Part shown: piece after piece, positions 9,720 to 18,376 of the stretch
Numbering within the stretch: position 1 is the stretch's first letter
Layout: the number at the start of each line of letters is the position of its first letter
Assembly: GCF_002234615.1 (NCBI RefSeq)
Contig: NZ_NMQW01000009.1
Coordinates: forward strand, 1 to 57,752
DNA: 57,752 bases
Direction of reading: 5' to 3'
Origin: Paenibacillus rigui
GTDB taxonomy: Bacteria; Bacillota; Bacilli; Paenibacillales; NBRC-103111
Translations under genes and position numbers: made by a program
The notes under the pieces: model-generated
Databases searched by the model: none
What the model was told of the DNA's origin: nothing
What the model saw: the letters and a program-made list of their open reading frames with translations, nothing else

Positions 9720-12137
9720 AGGTACTTTCGGTTCAACGGATGGCCAGACAGGATCTGTGGTAGCGTCGCTTGTAGTTAAATAGATCCGGTCTATGATGAA
9801 ACCGTCTTCCCTTCCCCAGAAGTTCAATTCGTGTACACCAGCGGTAACACTCAATGTAGCTCCGCCAAATACACCGCCATTATTCCCACTCAGATTAGCC
9901 CATTTGAACTGACCACCGCTCACACCATGAATGCCGTTGGCGGTAAATTTATACTGATTATCTAATCCAACGTGGACGGAGTCCCCATTGAAATCAGGAG
10001 TCTTGGTAAGCACCCAAACATTGTAGGTTCCTGCCGTCGCAAAGTTAATTTTATAACCAAGTTTCGAATCGGCAGCGAGAGAGGCTGCATCCGTACCCGA
10101 CTGTGCGTAGCCATTGTCTGGCCCAAACAGCATCGCCTTCGTGGACTGACCGTCCACAAGCGACCAGGTATGGCCGTTCGCGTTGCCGTACACATAAGCA
10201 TTGACAGAATTGTCAGCTGCAGTTTCCGCCTCAATGGCTACAACGGCAGGAGTGTTGAATTGAATGGTGTAGACCGCCGTTTGCAATCCATCCCTGCTTA
10301 CCGTCACCGAGGCCGTTCCAGGTACCGTCGTCGCTTGAGTGATCGAAACTGTGGCGCCTGGATCGTTTGCCGTCGCAGTAATTTGAGGAGGAACCGACCC
10401 GGCAGGAAGATCTATCGAATAGTTATATATACTTGGGTTAAACCCACTCACTTGTGTGCCATTCACCTGGAGGTACTTCAAATTTGTATCAAAATTGGAA
10501 CCTGACAACTTATCATCTATTTTGAAGCTATCGAAATCAACATAACCGCCTGTTGTCTTTGTCGCGTAATTGAACAAGCCAAAACGGTAGCCCATAAAAT
10601 GCGGTATTGTATAGGCCATTTGAAGGGTGTTGCCTATCGATGCCCAGCGCACGCCATCCAGACTGTAATAGAAATAGGCTTTATCCGTCCTATTCTTATA
10701 GTCCAGCTCGGTTCTTAAATAGACGATGTCCTGCGCGAGTGGGATACTTGCAGCCTCGACCGCAGACCCTGAGCTTCCATTCACCATCACAACCGATTTG
10801 GTCGTACCGGACATTTTGACACCGACAAATCCGTAGTTCTGCTGGAATGCGGCAATCCCGGCGTAATCCCCGTCTTTCATGTGGCTGACATCGATTGCAA
10901 TGGTCCCTGAGCTTTCCGGTCCGAAGGTTCTTTGAGTAAGCGTATTTCTGGCATTCAGGATACTGGTGCTTGTTCTTCCGGTTGTGAGTCTAAGATACCC
11001 CGGACGGTCGGTAAGAGACCAATATCGATTATCGGGATTGTGGTTCCACTGCCAGACTAACCCCAGATTGGATCCGTTGTAATCATTTTCCCCGCTTGCA
11101 ACCTCTGTATGATAGGCTCCAACTTTGTCTGTTCTCTGATCGAAGTTATCCGATGAAACCCACGATTTGGAAAGCTCGGCAGGAATCCCCGTGTCATTGA
11201 CATCACCGAATACGGGCCAGCCGTCCTGACTCCATGTCATCGGCACAATGTAGGGGATGCGCCCTACGGAGCCGTAATCCTGGAACAAGACTCCGTACCA
11301 TTTGCCGTCAGGAGCTTGAACGATCCCTCCTTGGGCTACACCGGCGCTGTTGGAATTGCTTCCCGATCTTAGAGCAATCTTTCCTTCATACGTACCGTCA
11401 ATAGCATCTGCCCTATGCACTAACTCGGTACGAATGCTCCCGGAAGGCCAAGAAATATTGAAGATATAATATTTACCATTGATTTTATAAATGTGAGAGC
11501 CTTCAGCCCCAAGCCCGCCGGTGCCTCCGGGAGCGCTTGCATTTTGAATGATGGTTTTGTTCATTCCACCTTCTTTGATCGCTGTGGCATCTGAGGTCAG
11601 CTCGATCACCTTGATGGTTCCAGCGCCATACACCAGATAGACGCGTCCGTCATCATCAAACAGCAGCGACATGTCATGATAGACTCCGCCGGCGAGCTCA
11701 AATTTTTCCCATGGGCCCTTTTCGATGTCGGTGGTTTGAAAGATATACGTTTTGCCAATATCGTTAGAGGCAAATACGATATAAAACTTGCCGTTATGGT
11801 ACCGAATGCTGCTTGCCCATGAGCCTTGCCCGTATAAGCTTTGCCCGTTGGAAAGCGTTTGCTTGTCATTCGCCGCAAGAATATCATATACGTAATTGAC
11901 GATTTCCCAATTGACAAGATCCTTGGACTTCATAATCGGAACTCCCGGGTTCACGTGCATGGTCGTACTGGTCATGTAATAAGTGTCGTTTACGCGGATC
12001 ACATCAACGTCAGGTACGTCCGCCCATATGATCGGGTTCTTGGCAGTGGTCGTGCTATCTGCATAGGCCGATATGCCCGGAAGAGCGCCTACCAATAATG
12101 TAAAAATGAAAACGATTACATATATTTTTTTAACCAT
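8892..12137 (-). CDS. Secreted GH43 beta-xylosidase/arabinofuranosidase with ConA-like, cadherin-like, cohesin and dockerin domains
   Basis: First gene of the GH43 operon. The ATG at 12137 follows GGGGAGGA. Signal peptide 1-27. The GH43 propeller, about 33-320, belongs to the group starting NPIIWADVPDVDVI, with D43/D45, D156 (HDMSLL) and E212 (AEGSHIYK); the usual D-P-D is D-V-D here. A C-terminal concanavalin-like beta-sandwich of GH43 enzymes spans about 325-545. A cadherin-like beta-sandwich follows at about 553-628, then a CBM35-like module about 632-790 almost identical to that of the gene at 1869, cohesin about 807-938, FIVAR-like 940-1018 and dockerin 1020-1081. The catalytic part differs strongly from its neighbours while the tail is shared, showing modular assembly. 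Likely secreted exo-acting xylan-debranching enzyme. Confidence 0.9.
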   Translation of the reverse strand: MVKKIYVIVFIFTLLVGALPGISAYADSTTTAKNPIIWADVPDVDVIRVNDTYYMTSTTMHVNPGVPIMKSKDLVNWEIVNYVYDILAANDKQTLSNGQSLYGQGSWASSIRYHNGKFYIVFASNDIGKTYIFQTTDIEKGPWEKFELAGGVYHDMSLLFDDDGRVYLVYGAGTIKVIELTSDATAIKEGGMNKTIIQNASAPGGTGGLGAEGSHIYKINGKYYIFNISWPSGSIRTELVHRADAIDGTYEGKIALRSGSNSNSAGVAQGGIVQAPDGKWYGVLFQDYGSVGRIPYIVPMTWSQDGWPVFGDVNDTGIPAELSKSWVSSDNFDQRTDKVGAYHTEVASGENDYNGSNLGLVWQWNHNPDNRYWSLTDRPGYLRLTTGRTSTSILNARNTLTQRTFGPESSGTIAIDVSHMKDGDYAGIAAFQQNYGFVGVKMSGTTKSVVMVNGSSGSAVEAASIPLAQDIVYLRTELDYKNRTDKAYFYYSLDGVRWASIGNTLQMAYTIPHFMGYRFGLFNYATKTTGGYVDFDSFKIDDKLSGSNFDTNLKYLQVNGTQVSGFNPSIYNYSIDLPAGSVPPQITATANDPGATVSITQATTVPGTASVTVSRDGLQTAVYTIQFNTPAVVAIEAETAADNSVNAYVYGNANGHTWSLVDGQSTKAMLFGPDNGYAQSGTDAASLAADSKLGYKINFATAGTYNVWVLTKTPDFNGDSVHVGLDNQYKFTANGIHGVSGGQFKWANLSGNNGGVFGGATLSVTAGVHELNFWGREDGFIIDRIYLTTSDATTDPVWPSVEPKVPAASLTADSSVKPGSSFTVGVSLDNLKQSVYAQDLTLTYDANVFDYVSTVGANNNIQVVTEDKATAGKVRLITANIGGVSGTSTPVLNLTFKVKAGVQNTTGTIATTQAKLGVAPEGTVIQAELSSKSIAIGKIEVVVDKTALTTAITNAQGLYDAAVVGTLPGQYPQAAKDALGVAINTAKAVKDNSSATQAQVDSATAALASAVDTFKAAVIKEVSADLNKDGVVDVGDLAMAAYYYGKDSASADWAAAKIADMNNDNKIDITDLAYVATKIVN

Positions 12138-12225
12138 GGATCTGAATTCCTCCCCGTTCTTGCTTCATCTATAAATCAAATTGACCATTTAAACAAAAAA
12201 CGATAACTGTTGCCTCTATAGCACA

Positions 12226-12254
12226 TAAATATTGTCGTTGTGTAATGTTCACAA
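12226..12254 (-). promoter_or_regulatory. Candidate sigma-A promoter of the GH43 operon
   Basis: On the minus strand TTGTGA (12254-12249), a 17-bp spacer, then TATTTA (12231-12226), about 90 bp before the first GH43 start codon. The -10 match is only 4/6. Confidence 0.3.
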
Positions 12255-12262
12255 GCTGTTAT

Positions 12263-12276
12263 TGATAGCGCTTTAT
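12263..12276 (-). promoter_or_regulatory. cre-like catabolite-repression site
   Basis: TGATAGCGCTTTAT matches the CcpA consensus TGWAARCGYTWWCW at 12 of 14 positions in either orientation. It lies just upstream of the candidate -35 box of the GH43 operon. Carbon catabolite control of xylan genes by CcpA is established in Firmicutes; its use here is inferred. Confidence 0.5.
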
Positions 12277-12959
12277 ATTTCTAACATGTACAGGAAAACT
12301 TGATTGAATCTAACAGTGACGCTACGATTTGTAACATAATTAGCATTTCACAACATTGTGGGAAGTAAGGAACTCGGAGATGTCAGAAAGCTTAAACGGA
12401 CTCAGGAGCTTGCTGGTGAAATAAAGGTCTGCATTGAGTAAAAAAATGTGATGGGCATGAAGACTGTTAATCGAGGGCTTAACTTGATGTATAAAACAGC
12501 CTTTTGGAAAAGGCTCGCCGTATGTACGGCATGGGTATATCATGTTTCCGATTGACCGAAAATCAGCAACTTGGAATGGGAAGCTGTTGTCCTTTGACGC
12601 TCATTGGCTTGAAATCATAATCTTTCGAAAGTTCGGCTTCTTGCTTCTAAATTGTAAACTATCACCTAGCCTACCCCCCTGTTTTATAATGCTTTTATTA
12701 TAACGGAGTCACTATAGAATTTCGATGTAATTTCTTCTTTAAAAAGTTGATTTTTTGGAGATAAGCATTTATTTGCTTGTAAAAAGTTAAATAAGGCAAG
12801 AAAGGGAGACAAGCGTCTCCCTTTGATGTTTCTGGAATTTTTCGCGCTGCCAGCCTGCTAGTGGCTCATATGATCTTGGATGCTACATATCGGCATTTAT
12901 TCAGACCTTTGGATGAATAGTCATCCTTTTGCTGTTCCAATAGAACTGTAGTTCAGATC
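12277..12959. other. Non-coding region between GH43 operon and WYL regulator gene
   Basis: No convincing gene. It holds two small adjacent hairpins near 12499-12533 (AGCCTTTT/AAAAGGCT and GCCGTA/TACGGC) and a perfect 10-bp hairpin at 12801-12824 (AAAGGGAGAC/GTCTCCCTTT) without a T-run. Their roles are unknown. Confidence 0.5.
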
Positions 12960-12995
12960 AAAAAGACACGAGGAGGACGCTGCGTCATCCCCGTG
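12960..12995 (-). terminator. Rho-independent terminator of the WYL regulator gene
   Basis: On the minus strand a long stem (arms CACG..GACGC and GCGTC..CGTG, three mismatches) is followed by TCTTTTT, just after the stop at 13002. Confidence 0.75.
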
Positions 12996-13001
12996 TTGAT
13001 G

Positions 13002-13928
13002 TTAATGGGAGCCTTTTGAAGTATACTTCTCCACCATTTTATTCAAATAAGCTCGAAATTCTTCAACATAGGTATTCGGCTCTACGATTTCCAGATTTGT
13101 CCCGAAGCCCGCCAAAAATTGAAAGCCAATACTGTTTTGAGGAGCATAAATGGTGGCTAAAAAATATTCAGAGCTATAGTTTTCAATGCTCTTTCGACCG
13201 TACCGCTCAATGAATTGGTCTTTTATGCTAGGCGAAATCAACGCCTTAATAGCGACTAATTGCGGTTGATAACTTGCTTCATGTTCTTGTTCAAATAAAT
13301 AATCTCTAGGGTTAAATGTGTTTTCATCCATAACAAGATGATCGGTCCTGGATAATTTAAATGTTCTATATCTCTGACGATGTAAACAGAAGCCCTTCAA
13401 ATACCAACTCGATTCACTAAAATGAAGCTGATAGGGCTCGACAATTCTATTCGTCGTGGTGCCATTTTTATCAATATAATCAAATGAAACTAACCTTCTC
13501 TTTAATATCGATTCTTGGCATATTTTCAAGGTTTGAATAATCTCAGACCGTCCCTCCCAATCATAAAATGACAGTTGAATTGAACCTTTCGGAGACAACG
13601 GGCTCCCCATGGCTTCTATTTTTTTTATGGTCACTTCCACTTCTTCATTAATTAGAATCTGTTCCAATCCACCCAACGCTGTCAATATATTCTCAAAGTC
13701 GGAGCTGCTGAAAAGACGTTTATCAACCTTGTATTCATCCAGTATGCCGTAGCCGCCATTAATTCCATTGATAGAATAGATCGGGATGTTAGATAAACTC
13801 AATATTTCCATATCTCGAAGAATCGTTCTTTTGGAAACGTTAAATATTTGCGCAAATTCTTTTGATGTTACGATATCCTTTCTCAGCAATATCATAATGA
13901 TAGATAATAATCTCTCAATCTTCTCCAT
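13002..13928 (-). CDS. WYL-domain transcriptional regulator (YafY/DeoR-like)
   Basis: 308 aa. The N-terminal HTH_11 winged helix (about 1-60) contains VTSKEFAQIFNVSKRTILRD. A WYL domain spans about 135-230, with SWYLKGFCLHRQRYRTFKL as the ligand-sensing region, and a WCX-type C-terminal extension follows. WYL proteins bind nucleotides or nucleic-acid ligands and often control a neighbouring gene. The ATG at 13928 has GAGGGAG before it. It is divergent from the VOC-family gene at 14029 with a 100-bp shared promoter region, so that gene is its probable target. The actual ligand is unknown. Confidence 0.88.
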   Translation of the reverse strand: MEKIERLLSIIMILLRKDIVTSKEFAQIFNVSKRTILRDMEILSLSNIPIYSINGINGGYGILDEYKVDKRLFSSSDFENILTALGGLEQILINEEVEVTIKKIEAMGSPLSPKGSIQLSFYDWEGRSEIIQTLKICQESILKRRLVSFDYIDKNGTTTNRIVEPYQLHFSESSWYLKGFCLHRQRYRTFKLSRTDHLVMDENTFNPRDYLFEQEHEASYQPQLVAIKALISPSIKDQFIERYGRKSIENYSSEYFLATIYAPQNSIGFQFLAGFGTNLEIVEPNTYVEEFRAYLNKMVEKYTSKGSH

Positions 13929-14028
13929 ATTCTCCCTCTGTTTTTGTGCTTTATTTTAAAAAGGTGACATACATATGTCACCGCTTATCTATTATACTTC
14001 ATCTATCACAAGAAGGAGGCATGATTTT

Positions 14029-14493
14029 ATGGCAGCTATTGCATATTTAAATTTTGATGGAATCGCAGAACAAGCAATTGAATTTTATTCGGAGGCTTTA
14101 CAGGCAAATGAGGTAAAAAAAGTAAGATTTGGCGATTTTCCGCAAGACCCAAACTATCCATTGCCAGAAAATGAATTACATATGATCATGGAATCTTCAA
14201 TCGAATTCGCGGGCGGAAAAATCATGATGTCGGATATTCTGCCTTCGATGAAAAGTGTAACGGGCGAGTTGGTTAAAGGCAACAATATACTGATTAGTAT
14301 TGTTATGGATGATATGCAGACATTGGAAAATTATTTTTCTAATTTGTCTGCAGGTGGTTATGTTATTATGCCGTTATCGGAAATGCCTTGGTCTTCCTGC
14401 TTTGGAATGCTGGTTGATAAATTCGGTGTCGTTTGGAAATTTAATAGTGACGCAGATAAGTTCCTTGATAAAGTGATTTCCAACAAACGTTAA
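14029..14493 (+). CDS. VOC-superfamily PhnB-like protein
   Basis: 154 aa from ATG 14029, chosen because AGGAGG (14014-14019) precedes it at good spacing and MAAIAYLNFDGIAEQAIEFY is the usual family start; an upstream in-frame Met at 13975 lacks support. The motifs HMIMESSIEF, GNNILISIV and FGMLVDKFGVVWKFN are typical of PhnB/3-demethylubiquinone-methyltransferase-like glyoxalase-fold proteins, which usually bind small molecules without a proven reaction. It is divergent from a WYL regulator, a common pairing in Bacillales. A terminator hairpin follows. Confidence 0.85.
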   Translation: MAAIAYLNFDGIAEQAIEFYSEALQANEVKKVRFGDFPQDPNYPLPENELHMIMESSIEFAGGKIMMSDILPSMKSVTGELVKGNNILISIVMDDMQTLENYFSNLSAGGYVIMPLSEMPWSSCFGMLVDKFGVVWKFNSDADKFLDKVISNKR

Positions 14494-14533
14494 CTCATCA
14501 AAAATGGCTTGCAATTTAGGACCATTTAAACAA

Positions 14534-14570
14534 CGCCGAAGCCGATGAGCCGGCCGCTACCGCTTCGGCG
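14534..14570. terminator. Hairpin between convergent genes
   Basis: Perfect 9-bp arms CGCCGAAGC/GCTTCGGCG with a 19-nt loop between the VOC gene and the response-regulator gene. It has no strong T-run on either strand, so a bidirectional terminator is probable, not certain. Confidence 0.55.
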
Positions 14571-14573
14571 AGT

Positions 14574-15212
14574 TTATAACAACTCTATGAACTTGTTTTT
14601 TATCGCGTATTTAATCAAATCATGCTTGTCCTTCAAATGCAGCTTCTGCATAATATTGGCCTTATGATTTTCGACCGTTTTCGGACTGATCGTCAGTTGC
14701 CCGGCGATTTGCACATTCGTGAAGCCGAGCGCTGTCAATCGGACGATTTCCTGCTCTCGCAGCGTCAACACTGACTCCGTCTCTTCGCCCTTCATGATGC
14801 GGGACAGCTGTTCCTCAGGAATGCGCGTCCGGTAATATCGCTCTCCGCGCAGCACCGCCCGGATCGCCTCGTACACCTCGCCGGCTTGGCTGTTTTTAAG
14901 CAAATACCCATGAATGTGAAGCTGAAGCGCTCTTTTTACATAAACTTCTTCATCATGCATCGTTAGCACGATAATTTTGACTGATTTTTGTTCCATCATT
15001 ATTTTCTGCGATGCGACAAAACCATCTAGCCCGTCGGGCATGGACAAATCCATCAGAACAACGTCGGGCTGATGCCTCGCGGCCAGCAAGACCGCCTCAG
15101 AGCCGTCGCGCGCCTCCGCCGTGATTTCCAAATCCGGCAGCCCTTCCAGCAGCAAACGGAACCCTTTACGTATAAGCTCGTGGTCATCGACAATCAATAG
15201 CTTCGCCTTCAT
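14574..15212 (-). CDS. NarL/FixJ-family response regulator
   Basis: 212 aa. The receiver domain 1-125 has the acidic pair D9-D10, phospho-acceptor D55 (VVLMDLSMPD) and a conserved Lys near 105. A LuxR-type HTH sits at about 150-212 (LTLREQEIVRLTALGFTN, TVENHKANIMQKL). Its start overlaps the stop of the kinase gene by ATGA, so the two are translationally coupled and form a cognate pair. It is encoded downstream of the sulfide-oxidation genes and may control them or a respiratory gene set; targets cannot be read from the sequence. Confidence 0.92.
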   Translation of the reverse strand: MKAKLLIVDDHELIRKGFRLLLEGLPDLEITAEARDGSEAVLLAARHQPDVVLMDLSMPDGLDGFVASQKIMMEQKSVKIIVLTMHDEEVYVKRALQLHIHGYLLKNSQAGEVYEAIRAVLRGERYYRTRIPEEQLSRIMKGEETESVLTLREQEIVRLTALGFTNVQIAGQLTISPKTVENHKANIMQKLHLKDKHDLIKYAIKNKFIELL

Positions 15213-16234
15213 GCTTCGGCTCCGGACGGGAGCGGTACCATCATTTCGATTGCCGTGCCATGATCGATCTGCGAACGAATTTCCATCGTGCCTCCGAGTT
15301 GGGAAATGCGCTCCGCCATGTGCCTTAACCCCATCCCCTCTTTTTTTTGATCCAAAGAAAACCCGACACCGTCGTCGGACACGCAGATGTGCAAAAAGTC
15401 AGCCTTCGTTCTGAACTGGACAAGCACATGCTGGGCGTTCGAATATTTCATCATATTATGCAGCGCCTCCTGAATGACGCGATACACATTGATTTCGACA
15501 ATAGAAGGCAGCCGTCCCTGTAGATCAGAAACGACAGTAAACCGGGTGCCGGGCATAATGCTTTGAATCGAATTGACCAACTGCTCGATTGCGGGCACAA
15601 GCCCGAGGCTGTCCAGACTTTGCGGACGCAGCTGCCGCGAGTAGGCTTTCACGTCCTCTATCACCTTACCGAGCTCTTTGCGGACTTCTTCAATGTATGT
15701 GTACAGCCGTTCGTCATGAATTCTTCGTATGATCGCATCCAACGCAATCGAGATGCTGTAAAGCGACTGTCCAACGCCGTCATGCAGTTCCTTCGCCAGA
15801 CGCTGATGCTCCGTTTCTTTCGCCTCGATCAGCTGCTTTAGCATCAATTTGGAAATACGCGCTTCCTCTTCCTGTTTTCTAGCGGTCAAGTCCTTTAGCA
15901 TGAGCAGATAATACTTCTTGTCGCTTTCCTCTTCCTCCAAAATAAGCGCTGTGCTCATTTCCACATCAATCAGTTCTCCATGGTAGGTAGGCATTTCTGA
16001 TAAAAAAAACGGCACCTCTTCCTTGGAAATCAGATAGCATCGCTCCTCATTGGCAGCCACCTCTCGCTGCTGGCAATATGAGCAATAGGGCACCTTCTGC
16101 GTGAGTCTCCACCCTGTCAGCCGGAGGGCCGCCGGATTCATCTCGACAATTTCCCGATGCTGGTCCATAATGATGATGCCGTCCTGAATGGAAAGAAAAA
16201 TATTGTCCATCAATTCTTGTTTAATCAGCTTCAT
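15209..16234 (-). CDS. Sensor histidine kinase with cysteine-bearing PAS domain (NreB-like)
   Basis: 341 aa, cytoplasmic, no membrane segment. The N-terminal PAS domain (about 8-120) contains C51-x2-C54-x11-C66. Staphylococcal NreB, an oxygen sensor, binds a [4Fe-4S] cluster through C-x2-C-x11-C-x2-C; the fourth position here (69) is Ile. A HisKA_3 dimerisation domain follows with H151 in KELHDGVGQSLYS, then an HATPase with DDGVGF and GMGLRHMAERI. The ATG at 16234 follows GGGGGG. Its response regulator overlaps the 3' end. It lies downstream of the CstB-like gene, separated by 111 bp and a hairpin. Redox, oxygen or sulfide sensing is inferred from the cysteines and context. Confidence 0.88.
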   Translation of the reverse strand: MKLIKQELMDNIFLSIQDGIIIMDQHREIVEMNPAALRLTGWRLTQKVPYCSYCQQREVAANEERCYLISKEEVPFFLSEMPTYHGELIDVEMSTALILEEEESDKKYYLLMLKDLTARKQEEEARISKLMLKQLIEAKETEHQRLAKELHDGVGQSLYSISIALDAIIRRIHDERLYTYIEEVRKELGKVIEDVKAYSRQLRPQSLDSLGLVPAIEQLVNSIQSIMPGTRFTVVSDLQGRLPSIVEINVYRVIQEALHNMMKYSNAQHVLVQFRTKADFLHICVSDDGVGFSLDQKKEGMGLRHMAERISQLGGTMEIRSQIDHGTAIEMMVPLPSGAEA

Positions 16235-16264
16235 AGCAGCCCCCCATCCCTATGAATAACAGAA

Positions 16265-16299
16265 GGACTGACCAGGTTCAAGCTCAACCGAGTCAGTCC
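16265..16299 (-). other. Hairpin between cstB-like and kinase genes
   Basis: GGACTGAC/GTCAGTCC arms with an inner GGTT/AACC pair. No clear T-run, so it may be a weak terminator or processing site uncoupling the kinase genes from the sulfide operon. Confidence 0.45.
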
Positions 16300-16345
16300 C
16301 CGCAAACCGGGAATATTTTGTAAAGTAAACCGTAGAGCGGAAAGC

Positions 16346-17752
16346 TTATTTAACGACGGGGAGTCCAGCTCTTGTCCACTCCAAATAGCCTCCCTTAACA
16401 TTCAGAACGTTCTTGAATCCGCCCGCTTGGAGCAAACTGGCGGCAATCGCCGAGCGCGCCCCGCTTCGACACTGCATCACATAGGTCATGCCCTGCGGCA
16501 GCTGTTGCATGCGGTCTGGCAGCGTTCCGAGCATGAAGTGGTTCGCACCTTGTATTCTGCCCTCATCCCACTCGGCTTGGTTGCGCACGTCCACCAAATA
16601 ATAGCTCTCGTCGCCAAGCAGCTGCTGCAACTGATGAACATCGATCTCTTCGTACTTTTCGACCGATTGCGGGGTCGCCAGCGCGGTCGAAGGCTCAATC
16701 AAGCCGACAACGCGATCCAGACCGATCGAAGCGAGCGCTTTACGGATATCGTCCAACTGTTCCCCTTGGGCGATCAGAACGATATCCTGATCGTATTTGA
16801 CGAGCCACCCCGCCCAGTTCGTAAACGATTTATTAAACGGAATGTTGATCGATCCGCTGAAATGCGCTTTGGCATAGTCGGCGGACGGCCGCGTATCGAT
16901 AAGAACGGTATCGGCTGGAAGCTCTTTTAATTGGTCTGCACCGGCAATCACCGGAATACGCTCCGATGCCGCGTACGCGGGTCCTACTTTGTTCAGATGC
17001 TTCATCATAGCAAAATATTTCGGCGGTTCCGGCTGCCCCGTCAGCAGTGTCTTGACGAACTGTTCTTCGTCTTCAATTTGCAGCGCCCAATTGTTCCGCT
17101 TCTCGTAGCCGACTGTCGATGCTGGTACGGCGCCAAGTGCCTTGCCGCAGGCGCTGCCTGCACCATGCGCCGGCCATACCTGAAGGAAATCGGGAAGGGC
17201 CTTAAACTTTTTCAACGAACGGAACATTTGTCTTGCTCCAATATCGGAGGTACCGACGATACCCGCCGCTTTCTCCAGCAAATCCGGTCTTCCAATGTCG
17301 CCAACAAAAACGAAGTCTCCGGAGAATATGCCCATTGGCTCCACAGAGCCGCCGCCGAGATCAGTTAGCAGGAAGGAAATGCTCTCCGGCGTATGCCCTG
17401 GCGTATGAATCACCTGAAACTCCACATTGCCGATCTTGAATGTGCTGCCATCTTTAACGAGCACATGCTGCACATCGTTCAAATATAGGTATTTCCAATT
17501 TTCGTCCCCTTCATCCGACAAGTAGAGCACAGCTCCGCATTCCTTCGCAAGCTGCCTGGCTCCGGAGACGAAGTCGGCATGAATGTGCGTCTCCGTCGCC
17601 GCTGTAATCGTCAGTCCTTCCTTCTTAGCCGTTCTCAAATAAGGCTCCACATTACGGGCCGGGTCGATGACAATCGCCTCCCCGGTTCTTTGGCAGCCGA
17701 CCAAGTAAGACATATGAGCAAGATTCTCGTCAAAAAACGATCTGAAAAACAT
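16346..17752 (-). CDS. cstB: CstB-like persulfide dioxygenase with two rhodanese domains
   Basis: 468 aa, close to the length of staphylococcal CstB. It oxidises low-molecular-weight persulfides made by SQR and transfers sulfur, giving thiosulfate. Metallo-beta-lactamase fold 1-240 with metal ligands H56-x-H58-x-D60 (THIHAD), H120 (TPGH), D146 (SGDF) and H196 (PAHG). The first rhodanese (about 265-355) lacks an active cysteine (IAQGEQLD) and is a pseudo-domain. The second (about 370-468) has C428 in MQCRSGARS. C202 (SACGK) may match the second reactive Cys described for CstB. It is third in the sqr-DUF1641-cstB operon. A plain MBL-rhodanese hydrolase is the alternative, but the order of domains supports CstB. 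Confidence 0.88.
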   Translation of the reverse strand: MFFRSFFDENLAHMSYLVGCQRTGEAIVIDPARNVEPYLRTAKKEGLTITAATETHIHADFVSGARQLAKECGAVLYLSDEGDENWKYLYLNDVQHVLVKDGSTFKIGNVEFQVIHTPGHTPESISFLLTDLGGGSVEPMGIFSGDFVFVGDIGRPDLLEKAAGIVGTSDIGARQMFRSLKKFKALPDFLQVWPAHGAGSACGKALGAVPASTVGYEKRNNWALQIEDEEQFVKTLLTGQPEPPKYFAMMKHLNKVGPAYAASERIPVIAGADQLKELPADTVLIDTRPSADYAKAHFSGSINIPFNKSFTNWAGWLVKYDQDIVLIAQGEQLDDIRKALASIGLDRVVGLIEPSTALATPQSVEKYEEIDVHQLQQLLGDESYYLVDVRNQAEWDEGRIQGANHFMLGTLPDRMQQLPQGMTYVMQCRSGARSAIAASLLQAGGFKNVLNVKGGYLEWTRAGLPVVK

Positions 17753-17796
17753 TACGCTTCACCTGTCCTTTTCTGAAAATGATTTACGTTCACCTA

Positions 17797-18354
17797 TTAC
17801 GACTTTTTATGCTTTCCAATGACCTCCAGCAGTGTTTCCACATAGCGGAAGCCGCGGATGAGCACCGGATTTTTCAACAATTTGTACAAACGCACCAATG
17901 ATATTGACCCGTAGTCCGTTTCGGAGTGAAATTTTTCATTAGTCTCCTTCAAAATGTCCGCCCCCGCCTGAACGAGCGGAAGCTCCTCGAGTCCTTTGGC
18001 CAAATAGCCAACCGATTCTTTATCCGTCGCGACCTGCGCCGCAAATTGGACCCACTGCTCCGCCTTTTCCAGCATTTCGAGCAGCGCAGGCAGCTTTTGC
18101 ATCAAAGCAACAAGCGAATCCACATGCTCTCCGGTAAGATGAAAGCTCTTCAGCTTGGCTTCTGTTTCGGAAGCCATGCTGAAGAGCGAGTGTTTGTCGC
18201 TCAGCACATTGTGCACAAAGGCAGCCTTCTCTTCCATAAATTGAACTCCAGCGGCAAGTTCAGGCAGCTTTTGAAGCAAGTAGAGCAGCGCCTCGCCGTG
18301 CTCGGGATTTTCCAGCACCATTTTTATTTGCGAGTCGGTTGTAGGGCTGATCAT
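17797..18354 (-). CDS. DUF1641 protein of the sulfide-oxidation operon
   Basis: 185 aa, helical, without signal peptide or clear membrane segments. The middle (TDKESVGYLAKGLEELPLV) and end (GFRYVETLLEVIGKHKKS) fit DUF1641 proteins, which commonly neighbour SQR genes and FdhA-like genes. The ATG at 18354 follows AAAGGAGGG. It lies 22 bp after the sqr stop and 44 bp before cstB, so all three are co-transcribed. Biochemical role is unknown; a partner or membrane-association factor of SQR is a guess from context. Confidence 0.82.
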   Translation of the reverse strand: MISPTTDSQIKMVLENPEHGEALLYLLQKLPELAAGVQFMEEKAAFVHNVLSDKHSLFSMASETEAKLKSFHLTGEHVDSLVALMQKLPALLEMLEKAEQWVQFAAQVATDKESVGYLAKGLEELPLVQAGADILKETNEKFHSETDYGSISLVRLYKLLKNPVLIRGFRYVETLLEVIGKHKKS

Positions 18355-18376
18355 AAAGACTCCCTCCTTTCCTCCA

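Noticed and set aside
12340-12543. 67-codon minus-strand open frame in the GH43/WYL intergenic region
   Set aside because: No ribosome site, no family, and it covers small hairpins; treated as non-coding.
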